DNA of 64,000 nt from Sipunculus nudus (taxonomy: Eukaryota > Annelida > Sipuncula > Golfingiida > Sipunculidae), in contig CM049309.1 of assembly GCA_026874595.1 (NCBI GenBank), positions 56,161,926 through 56,225,925 of the forward strand, written 5' to 3'. The notes under the pieces were generated by a model. It ran no database searches. It was not told the origin of the DNA and saw only the letters and a list, made by a program, of their open reading frames with translations. The position numbers were made by a program, and so were the translations under genes. This document shows, piece after piece, positions 1-12,000 of this stretch (position 1 is its first letter; every line of letters starts with the position of its first letter).

Positions 1-607
1 CCTGAGACTGGGTAGTGGCTACTTCATTTAACACATAGTTAGTGCAAATTAAGTCCATAGGGTACAGGCTTGTTGCAGCTAGACAGTAACCAATCCTGAC
101 CCTAGACCCACTAGTGGACAAAGTAATCTGCCAAATTTCTGCCCCAGGGCAAGTAAGCTAGAAACAGTTCTCATTTGCTGACCCTTAGTGCAGCTCATTG
201 TGATACAGGAGGAAACAGTTGGCTAGTCCACCATTGTGAATGAGGGGTGGCTCAGATGTCTTTTAAGGTTGCTTATGCTATGAGTATTTGTGCTGGCTAA
301 TTATTAATATCTGACAAATATAATCAGCTTTTCAGTAATTGTTTACTTAAAAAAAGTGAATTTTTCAGAATATGAAACAGTGGAACAGTAAATCTTGTAA
401 CTTTTTGTATGATTTAAAGCCTTTTCAGTAACTTATTTGTCAATTTCAGTTAATTATTACAGTAATTCAAGCTAGGCCTCACAACTGTCTTAACTAGATT
501 TAACCATGTCAGTAACCATTATTCATCCGTAAAGTCCCCTATTCAACAAATAATACATTTGAATTGGAAGTATTTTGTGCATTAAGTCATATGTCTATAT
601 AAGTCTA
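1..607. other. noncoding flank, no gene seen
   Basis: AT-rich sequence with no open frame of note and no recognisable exon. It may be an intron of the EGF/laminin G gene, because the first exon seen (2790) begins in the middle of a codon and so needs an upstream exon outside the window. Confidence 0.6.
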
Positions 608-2723
608 CAGTGTTGCTCCTAGGCATGAAAAGCAAAGGGACACCGGGCCCCTTTATGTAATTTCTGGGGGACACAACAAAATTAGGTGGGGACAATGTCT
701 TCGAAGCAAAATATCATCTTAAAATAATCTATGTAATATGAATGTAGTATGTTTTGGGCATTTGGAATGAATTATTAATATTTGTAAAGGTTGGAATCGT
801 TACATGTTTTACATGTAATCACTTATAAGTCGCATTAAAACTGAAGGCAATAGAATTCATGTCTCAAGATCAATAATAACGGTACATTGATGTACATATT
901 GCAAAGTGGTGACATACAATCATGTTCATTGCTAATTGAGGAATCGCGCAACAACTAGTGCCATTCAAAGTGGCAAATCAATATCCACACTTAATGTTGT
1001 GAACAACTCAATACGGACAAAGGATATACACATTTAGGCAGGGGTTTATTCACTGTCGATAAATTTGATAAGAATAGGTTATTCAGAATGTCGGCTGTGC
1101 TAGCGTAAGTTGCCGTGGTACGATGAGAATTTTGCTGCCCGCGTCACCATATTACATAATTGTTTGTATGAAAGTATGAAAGGAATAATCGTCGAAATTT
1201 CGGTTCCCACGACGTGTCATTTATGCGTTGGCGGTGCCGTGCAACGATGTTTGGCCTACATGTTAGCCGGGAAAGTTTGCTGCCAGCGCTACATTATTAG
1301 GCCTATAATCTAAAGCAAGTATCAAAAGACCAGACACCACAATTTCTTTTAAAAAATAAAACATTTGAACTATTTAAATTATAAACTGATTCTTTCTGTC
1401 CGTATATATTCGTGTTAGCCTATATGTATGTCGCCGTGGAAACGATGTCAGCTTAACCGTGAAAATATGCTGCCTGCGCGGCAGCAGCTAAAACTACTAG
1501 TTCAACAAGTAACAAACGATTAAATGTCCATATTATTGGTCAGAGAAAATGAAAAACAACCAACAACGAAATAGTTGGGTTCTTCTTAGTTATGGCATTT
1601 TCATATCAATTAAACTGCGATAGTGAAGTAATTCAGTCAGGAGAAACATTGCACTTTCGTCGAAGTATATTCCCGGGCTCAGGCTTCTTTATACATACCG
1701 GGGAACAGAGAGATCACTAGCTGCATTAAATACGGCTGTATCCAGGACCATCGCACAGCGTAGCGTAGTAAGAGAGGACGGGTGCTAGGGCTAAGAGATC
1801 ACGTGTCCATGAGGCTTGAAAATTACGAGGAAGTTCCCATTCAAATCACAGTCATATGCCTAGGATTCAAATTAAACGCTCAGTCCAGTATAGAAATATG
1901 CAAATATAGAAAAAAGAGCAGCCATAGATTGGCTTGTCTTCCATGAAACGGTGTCACGACAGGCATAGACCGGTAGTTTGAGATTGTGGGAGACCTAAAC
2001 TGAGTTGCTTTGAGCAAAATAATCGTCGGAGCAATCGTAATCACGTTATCTGAGGCATTATTATGTAATTTATATGATCAACCTGGTGTAATTGTTAACT
2101 GTATACGCTGTTGAGAACTGCTTGACATCATGAAATAAGAACATTTCGAAATGCCGGGGAGGCGCGTTTCCAACCTTACTTCGCGGATGATCTTTTAGGG
2201 GAAATGTCGTAAAGATTGATCATGTCGGCCGTGGGCGCACTTTCTAAACTTCATTTAATAAATAAATATATATTTTTTTCATATTAATTTTTAAATGATT
2301 AAAATGCATCTTTATGTGAGATTATGTAGGCTAAACAACATCCGGTCGAGCACTGGACGCTGGCTTGCCACTTTATTCTGACCACAAGAACATTGATCTC
2401 TTCCGTGTATGTGCAACCCCTTCTTGTGTTTGGACCAACCCTGAGCCGATGCATTCTTGACATCGATGGTGTTACCATTCAATCAGTGTCACAGTATGTG
2501 TATCATGTAATCCTGCATAGATGGTTTTATCAGAGATTCCTACCGGAGGATTCCCGCAAATCTTTCATATAACTACGTTCGTTTAAGGGTTGCATTATTT
2601 AAACTTTTAAGGGATGCATGTGAAAATATTGCGTCCACATGGGACACGCTTGCCTAGAAACAAAGGGACATGGCCAAAAATATTGCGGCATTGCTGCAAT
2701 GCCGCACTCTAGGAGCAACACTG
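608..2723. mobile_element. hAT-like DNA transposon, non-autonomous
   Basis: A perfect 15-bp terminal inverted repeat is visible: CAGTGTTGCTCCTAG at 608-622 and its complement at 2709-2723. The hexamer agtcta abuts both ends (602-607 and 2724-2729), consistent with a target-site duplication. CAGTG-type termini are typical of hAT transposons, although hAT usually makes 8-bp duplications. No transposase frame survives; the 67-codon frame at 1110-1313 has no recognisable motif. Several diverged copies of a 'gccgtgg..acgatg...tgctgcc' module lie at about 1111-1290 and 1431-1485. The right end is only 66 bp upstream of an EGF exon. Confidence 0.65.
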
Positions 2724-2789
2724 AGTCTATACATGTTTTGTTTCCTTGACTATCACATAAATTTTAAATAAACATGACTGATTTTGCAG

Positions 2790-3028
2790 GAGACCCCTGT
2801 GCTGGTAATCCATGTAGAAATGGAGGAGAGTGCAGGTCATATTCACGTTCTGAGAGGGTGTCGGTAGCGTTCTACATCTGTGTGTGTCCTCCTGGGTTTA
2901 ACGGGCCCCACTGTGATCTTACATCATCATGGTCCAAAAAGCCACGTGGTACAAGACGAAGCATTCCAGCCACTCAGCAAGTGTTACCTTTATCAACACA
3001 AGTCAGAAGATCTGTATCACTTACTGGT
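2790..3028 (+). CDS. exon 1 seen: EGF plus basic linker
   Basis: Acceptor ttttgcag, donor gtaagt at 3029. It enters in phase 1 and leaves in phase 0. It encodes one EGF ([14 protein letters not shown]...GFNGPHC) followed by a Ser/Arg/Lys-rich linker with [10 protein letters not shown]. The linker resembles a furin-type basic stretch, but cleavage is not shown. Phase-1 entry means at least one exon lies further upstream. Confidence 0.8.
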
Positions 3029-6000
3029 GTAAGTCACAGAACTAACTAACATATCAGAACTTTAACTAACATATCTTTTTTAAAGTTATAACCAAAGCTG
3101 TTATGTTGATAAGACTGATAATTAAGTATCATAGTTTGGCACATATGGCATTTAATTCAATGTACATATTGAATTTCAATGTTTTGTGAAATGTGAGTTA
3201 TGAGGTATGAGTTGGTTTCTTGGGAACTGATCTACTCAAAACTAGTTGCAAGTACACTAGGGCTAACATCAAAGTTTCTGTGTGTTTTAACAGTTTTGTG
3301 TTGTGATCAAAGCTTTCTTTCTTTCTTCCATAAATAACCCATGAATGCTAATATGGCTTCTTTACTGAAATATGTATGTTTGTCATCTTAGTCTCCTAAT
3401 TAGAAGAGTACTTTGACTACTTTCATCTGATATGACATGCAGATGTCCATTTATACATTTGGGTCAAAGTAATGCTAAAGTAGCATTTTAAATAATATCC
3501 AAAGTTTTCCCAGTCATTAATACACTATATCTTAGTTCATATTTTCTCATATAATTATAATACTGTTCATTATTTTTCTGATCATTTATATAAGTAATTT
3601 TAGACACTTTAAGCCTTTGAATATATAGTTTTCGGTCAGGGATCTTACATAAGAAGTACCTGGTTGTCTGCTCATTCCTTTCCCCACATATTTTAAAATG
3701 CTATCAGAACTTCCTCCTTTGGTAAAATAGTTATTGAGATCTTAACAGTAAACCCTCACTGAATAATATGAATACAATTATGTCAGACATAAATGTTATT
3801 TCAGACACCTTACAAAACCCAGGGGTCCCCAAACCCTCCACTTCTCCCTGACCCTGGATCCTGTCGACCAAACAACCCCTGTATGAATGGAATATGTACC
3901 CCAATCAGAGGGGGATTCCACTGCTCCTGTAGACCAGGTATGTTTATTTACATAAAGTGAAACAAAGGCAATAAGTATTATTAACTTTTGGTGATCTGCT
4001 TATTGCCACAATAATATGTGTGTGTAAATATTCAAGAAACAATGGACGTTTAATATATGAAAATAAGTATGCATGCAGCCTTTTGCCAGCTGTAACAACT
4101 TGGAATACATGTTGATAAATAATCAGAAAATGATCTGTATAACTTTTTACTTTAATAATACTGGTGTCTTTCATTTTAAAATATGAAAAGTGAAAAGTTC
4201 ATTTTCCATTATAATGATAGTAAATTTACAAATATATTAAGAAATTAATTGTAAATGCTTTTTACTTTTCAAAACATTAGTTGACATCTGAATTCATTGA
4301 GAACTGTGGATATGTATTTAAAGGTTATACCGGACTAAGATGTGAATTTGGGATTGACATGTGTGCATCAGAACCCTGTCTTAATGGAGGTACCTGTAAG
4401 GTAGGTTAATCATCCTCCTTAAAACATCATGTACTGGTATGTACAGACCTCAGGCAAATTTGGTAGTTGGAGTCTAGATATCTGATTGCCTTGTGAGAGA
4501 CTCAGATACAAAGAAAAGAATTAGAAATATAAGCAGTATTCTTTGATTTATCTTTTTGAATCTGTACTGAAATGTAAAATTGGCTGAAAATTTCACTTTA
4601 TATCTTCCATAAGATATTCCTCACATGACTGACTTCTCTTGAATAAGTGATTTCTTTATGATACATGGTCATTAAATAATTAACCTTCATCGGTACATGA
4701 TCACTAAAGAGTAGAGTAGCACATGGTCAGTAATCACATTGATTTTCTATAATTAAGTATTCTAGATGTGAATAACCTGTGAGAAATGATATGGGCTATG
4801 TGAAGTTGTTCCATGTATCTCATATCTGTACAGAAAGAAGCTGCGGGCTTTGCTTGTTTATGTGTCCCTGGCTACAGAGGCAGGCAGTGTGAGGAGGATG
4901 TAGATGAATGTGACATACAGCCCTGTCAGCATGGTGGCTTGTGCACCAACCTGCCAGGTGGTTACAGGTGTACCTGTCCTGCTGGATACACAGGTAAGGG
5001 TAATAGGGATACATGAATGTGAGAATGCTTCGAATGTTTGAGATGGTCACTTGTCATATAATGCTGGATATATATGATGGGGTAACATACTATGATACTG
5101 ACACCCATCTTCCATGTGGTTACAGGTAAACCTGCCCTGCCAGATGCACAGGGATGGTAATAGAGGTACACAAATATAATTATGATACCAATCTTAAACA
5201 CAAGTAGTGCTAAAATAGATACACAGATATAATAATGGTACTGGTACCAATCTCCCAGGTGGTTACAGGTAAACCTGCCTTGCATAATACTGCATTTGCA
5301 GGTATGCTGATTGGTAAGTCCACTATTGATGGAGGGAATAATTTATAAAATGTTTATACAACAGTTTAAAAACTGTTTTCAGATGGTAAACTGGATGCAA
5401 AGGTATAAGTAGATCACATGTCAATGTTACAGGTTTTCTTCCACTTTAGGCAGGAGATGATTAATATTTATATAAATTTTATGTCCCATGTGTGGCCTTA
5501 AAATTTTAATAATAGGCTCTTTTTCATATCGTAATCCATCAAGGTGTTCAGTGTGAGACCGACATTGATGACTGCTTGTCTGGACCTTGTGTCACACTTG
5601 ATGGGGGCAGCTGTGTGGATGGGGTCAACAGGTACACCTGCAGATGCCCTCCCAGCAGAGCAGGAGAAAGATGTGAGAGAGTACAGCTGTGTAAGAGAGG
5701 TCAGTATATTGACAATTCTCTGGATTGGCAGAACTCTTTCAGGAGTTTTATTCTGCAATATTCATAAGTATTAAATATTATAAGCTTCTTCCCCATAGCC
5801 ATTCAGTTTACCAAACTCACCTTAAAGGATGAGTGGGTGCATCATCCTTTAATTTCCATAGTTCAGACTACTCAGCTAGAGGCTATAATGAATATACTTT
5901 TATATTTCAATATTTTTTTTGCACAGTGACTGCTAAGGGAAGGAACAGGGTACAATCATTTAATTCAGATTTTGGACCAATTTTGGTAGCTGCTTCTCTA

Positions 6001-9000
6001 CTGATAATACAATTTATTCTATGATACTGAATTATTGAGAAGAAAAGATTAAAAGACAATACTTGTCTTCAGTTTAGTCATTAAGATCCCATGTAGCCAG
6101 AGGCATAGGTTTACAGGTTAGCCACCTGTCCTGTGTATTTAATTCACATATCACCATTTATATTTATTCAGTCAAGTTCTAATTCAGATATCCTGAAAAG
6201 TACACATGTGGTTTTACTTAATTAAATTTCCTTGTAAAAATGCTTGTGAAATTATGTTACTGGTGAATATCCTTATGTCATGAAAAGTCATTTAAATTAG
6301 AAGTTATAACTTCTCACAATTTTTCAATGGTGTATCGCCATTCTTGAAGACTACCTGGGACTAACTGAATTTGATTGAGGGATGGCTTATTGTCTTTCAT
6401 CAGTGAAATTAGTTTCATTTTGGTGTAACCAGAATTGTTTATTATACTGGAAGGATTGTTTATTACAGAGGACCCCTGCAAGAACTTTGGTGTGTGTTAC
6501 CCTCCAGCAGTTGCCACAGAGAGACCTAGGTGTATTTGTCTTCCAGGGTTTTCAGGAGACTTGTGTGAGATCAATATTAATGACTGCATCGGGAATGTCT
6601 GTGGTGATCATGGTGTGTACAAAACTTATTCATATAGTCACAATGTTCTTAAATTGAATAATTTATATGTGTTGTAGAGTTATATATAATTCACCTAGAG
6701 AGAAGGCTCTAACACCCCACATGTAATAGACAGCAGATAAATTTATCTGGAAATCTCCTTTTGATTAAAGATTGTATTAACTATGTATGTTGAATTGGAA
6801 AATTTGAACCTGCAGCTGCAGACTTTATTCTGTATTAATATACAGGAACATGCCTTGTAAATTTATTTTTTCCTTAATACAGTTTTATAGATAAAACATG
6901 AATTTCAAATTATATGTGTGAGGTTTACCACTGTAATTACTCAAACCTACATTATATTAAAGGTATCATTTGTTTTATTGAAACTGTTACATATAAATCA
7001 ACATTATGTCACAGGTATCTCTCTATACACAGTCATGAGGTGCCAGTGTGAGAGCTTCCATTACCCAGTTTACAAAGGATCCAGGTGTGACACTTTACTA
7101 ATTGAGATATGTATTTTTATCTTCAGGTACCTGTGTAGATGGAGCCTATGAGTTCCTCTGTGATTGTGACCTGGGGTAAACAAGTACCAGGTGTGACACT
7201 TTAATTGAGATATGTTTTTTTATCTTCAGGTACCTGTGTAGATGGAGCCTATGAGTTCCACTGTGTTTGTGATCCGGGCTACACAGGTTCCAGGTGTGAG
7301 ACCTTCATAGACCCCTGTACACCTAACCCATGCCAAAATGGTGGCTACTGCTGCCGTCATGGGAAGTCTTTCTGTGCCACTAACCTGCCCGTCAACTACT
7401 ATGAGTGCTACTGTGTAAATGGATTCACAGGTATTGTAATTAGACTAGTTGCCGGAATAGGATTATTCATACCTATCAAACAACATTGAGTAGGAAAGAA
7501 ATTTGTAAAAAGAGGGCTCACTGATAACACAATCCACCCAATGAATTGTTTAGCTGTTACTAAGTTTCATAAAATGTACCTGTTTGTATCCAGTTGTTTA
7601 AAATGAGAAAAGTTTCTTATTTAAACAGATGTAGTTGACTTCCTTTCATATAATAATTTTTCTATTGGTAGCATGATCAGAACCACAGTCATATTTATTG
7701 AAAATTAAAATAACTTAAATATTAAAAAAAAAACTGCTGATGAAAAAGAAATACACTTAAGTGTGACATGTTAGTAGTTTATTGTGATTAAACATGCATG
7801 GCACCTACATTTTTGTTTGGCTGAACACAGGGAAGCTGGGTACATACTGGCAAAATAATGGCAATGCAGATGATTGCATTATTTGTTCATTTCTGCAGTG
7901 GTCTTGATGCTGTGTTTCAGGCAACCACAATAAGCATCAGTAGATACCTGCTCATATGACTAGTGGAGTTTTACATTATTTGTTAATAGCTGTGGCTTTC
8001 CTGTTGTTTTTCTCAGGTAACCACTGTGAACGTAAGTTGGATCCATGCTCACCTGACCCATGTCAACATGGAGGCATGTGTAGTCCTAATGGTGATGACT
8101 ACATATGTACCTGTCCCCTTAACTATACAGGTTGGCATTATTTTATTAACCATAATAACCAGTATATGAAGAATAATTATTAGTTTCAAAGCTGCCAGCA
8201 GGTATTAATGGACCTGTTGTGGCTGGCACAGAATTGAAGAATCCTGTAGATTCAGTTGAAATTTTTTATTTATTCGAGGTATCGTTCTGAATGCTCCTGA
8301 TTATATTTAGTTGTCTTTATTCTGTGCAGGATAAAATTTCATGCTTTCATTCTCAGCTCATCACTTCCTATTTGATTTAAAAATAAGTGCAGTTCATTCA
8401 GTTTTGTCTTTCTTTTCCTTTTTACTCTGATTAAAAAAATCATTTTCATCATTTTATCTTGCCACTTTGAGTTTCAGCAGTAAAAAAAGACTCATAATAT
8501 GCTGTTTTTGTTTCATTAAAGTAAAAGGAAACCATGCTTTACATTGGCTGTCAAAACAGTCTGGTAAAAAATATTCACACAGGAGAGTCCTGCCATCTGT
8601 TTTGAGTAAATAGCAAGTGACCATTACTGTAAGGCCCCAGAAATATCAGAAATGTATCTTTGATGTATTTTAATACAAATAATACAATCATCTTAGTGTT
8701 ATTTTCTATTTGTAGGTGTAAACTGTGAGACCCCTAATGCCTGTGCCAGCTTGCCTTGTCTTAACAATGGACAGTGTCAAAATAACGGCAGCAGCTTCCA
8801 GTGTCTGTGCTCAAGTCACTTCACTGGACCTTATTGTGAGAAGTCTTCTTTTTGTCAGCCTAATCCCTGCCTTAATAATGGATCATGTATTGATACCAAA
8901 AACACCTACACCTGTAGCTGTCACCCACAGTACACAGGTAAAAATTGTGAGACACAGCATGCCTGTGCCTCTAATCCATGCTCTAACGGTGGAACTTGTG

Positions 9001-12000
9001 TAGATACAGTCTTTGGGTTTACGTGTAACTGCTCATCCAACTTTACAGGAGCTCAGTGTCAGAGTTACCTGTGGTGCAGCAGACAGCCTTGTTTGAACGA
9101 TGGAGAGTGCATGGAGAAGCAGAATTTCTACGTATGCAGATGTAATGCCAGCTACACGGGTGAGACGTGTGAGACTCTGTTGTCATGTGAAACATTACCA
9201 TGCATGAATGGTGGGGAATGTGTTCAAAATGGAAATATCTACATGTGCCAATGTCCTAGCAATTATACTGGCAGTCGCTGTGAATCATTTAAACCATGTG
9301 GGAGTAATCCTTGTAAGAATGGTGGAAGGTGTACCCCAGATGGTGACCATTTTAAATGTGACTGCAAAGAGCCTTTTACAGGTTTACAGTGTGACCAGCC
9401 AAACTTTGCTCCATGTGAAAGTTCACCATGTCGCCACAATGGTAAATGTACACCGTTCGGCGTCACATATGTTTGCTCATGTTCAGCAGCATATACAGGA
9501 AGGAACTGTGAAACCTACATGGCATGTAGCAGTAACCCATGCATAAATGCTAAAGAATGCATCAGTCTACCTACCAAGTATTACTGTGTCTGTGAAAATG
9601 GTACAACAGGTCCAAGGTGTGAGATTCCAGCTGTTTGTGACCCTAACCGGTGCCAGAACAACGGATCATGTGAAGCGAGTGCTGACACCTACACATGTAA
9701 ATGTGAGTTACCATACAAAGGACCAAACTGTGCTGACAGGGATTACTGTCTGAGTAAGCCCTGTCTGAACGATGGAGTCTGCAGCAGTCACCCTTTTGGC
9801 TATAAGTGTCAGTGTAGTGATGCTTATACAGGACTTCAGTGTGATCAGGAGCAGCCATGTAACAGTTCACCGTGCCAAAACGATGCTAAATGTATCAACA
9901 AACTAACTGATTATCTCTGCAACTGCACTGAAGGATACAGTGGTAAAAATTGTGAAATACAGACGCCGTGTGGTAGGAAACCTTGTCAGAATGAGGCAGT
10001 ATGCTTCAACAGGGGCAATGACTACATGTGTGTGTGTAGCTCAAGGTTCACGGGCAGGAACTGTGAGTCTTTACTCACCTGTAACAAAGACACCTGTGTC
10101 CATGGTACCTGTCAGCAGACCACTAATAGCACTGCTGTGTGTCACTGTGATCCAGGATTCACAGGTAAACTTGAGTCAGTCATATACTAGTATTATGATT
10201 CATTATCAGTATTGTAAACTATGATTTGTCCAGTTATCCTCTTAAGATCTCTTTAACCACAGCATTAGCTATTTATCTGATGTGTCCAAAGGACTTTACT
10301 GGGCAAATCTTAGTTTATCCTTACAAAGATCAGCTTCAGTAGATTATCATTTCAAAGATCAGCTTAAGTTCTTGAAAGCATAATATTGTATTCATTTGTT
10401 TAAAACCCTGATGTTTTATATATTTTTAGATTAGAAATTATTAGTTCTTCTCAGAGAGCTTATTTAGTCAACAGATAGTTTGACAGATTTGTAGTACAAA
10501 GAATAGTTCACTTCATAATTATTTTGAGAAAGTACTATAATGTATCTTGAGTACTTGGCATATATCATTTAAAGAGTGTTTGGTGTACATATATATATTG
10601 AAGTGCATCAGACCTTTGTTTTAGTTACACCATGATCTTATTGCCTGTCACAGTATGTTGTAGGTGTATGTTTCTATGCTTTCATATGTTTTGTGTTGTA
10701 TTATCAAGAAAACCCCTTTCGTCCTTATTCTTTTTTCTTGGGGACATATTCTTGGTGCAAGGTAACAATATAAACTTGGGAACGTATCCTGATTATATGA
10801 AGCATGATACACTACAGTTAAGTGTCACAATAAGCACCCAGCCATTTATTAGTAACGTAGTCACATGTTGCTTGATATGATTTTGCACGTAGGAGTCAGT
10901 TGTGAAACAACTATAGGACCTTGTGATTCTAAACCATGCATGAATAATGCTACCTGCATCCCTATGACAACAAACTACCTGTGTGTATGTCGATCAGGAT
11001 TTACAGGTGAGTTAAGTTTAAAAAATATAAGTTGATCAAAAAGATAATATAGCATTAAATTAGTGTTCTAATCACCCCCAAACTAGAAAATCATTTGAGT
11101 TTTGCTGTTTTCTCAATATTTTCTACTGTTAGAACTGTATATTTCATGTGAAAATATGTAAAATATTGTCACAACTAACTTAAACCAAGTTTGGTGAGAA
11201 ATGAGAATGAGTTGGATTTAAAACATTATTAGTGCATAGGATGAAACAGGATATTATACAGCTTTTACATGCCAGTGTGTAAGTTCTGTTTAATAAAAAT
11301 TCAGAAACAGTCAGGTATATAAGGAAGGTGCTAATAAAGAAATTAAGAATAATCTATGCCATTAATAGTACTATTAGTGTTTTTAATAACTGAAAGTAAT
11401 ATAAGAATTTATGGACATTAAACTGTCTTGTGAAATGTATGAACCTAAACCTACTCACAATTCCTTACATTTTTTGTGAAGATCTAAAATATGCTACACC
11501 TTATGTTTTTGGTAATATTTGCATGCATTTATTGTGTTCACAGGAACATTGTGTGACACCTACATCAACCCATGTATTAGCAATCCATGCTTGAACAATG
11601 GCAGATGTGTTCACACCAGTACAGGTTACAGCTGTGTGTGTCAGCCGCCCTGGTCAGGTAAGTACCACACTGCAGTAGTCCACATTCTAAATAACAGCAT
11701 GGGCCATGTGGCTACCTGTAAGGTATCACCAGGTATGATTGCTTTAGAGTCATGTGAAAATGCAGCTCAAAGGTCCAGACCTGAAATAGTCACATTTTAT
11801 TATTTGATAATTTTTTGCATATTTATTAGACTTATGTTCTAGACAAGTCATGAAACTTGAGCTCCCACTTCTTTTGAGCCATATCATATTAGTTAATTGT
11901 TTTAATAGTATTAATTCTAGTTACTAAACTTTTGTATATGTTATGATGTTAAATTATTATGGAAGCTGTGAATTTTTACAAGTCTATAAAGTTTCTTTTG

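Noticed and set aside
1110-1313. 67-codon open frame inside the 608-2723 element
   Set aside because: Contains several cysteines but no transposase or other motif; length is within chance and it lies among diverged short repeats.
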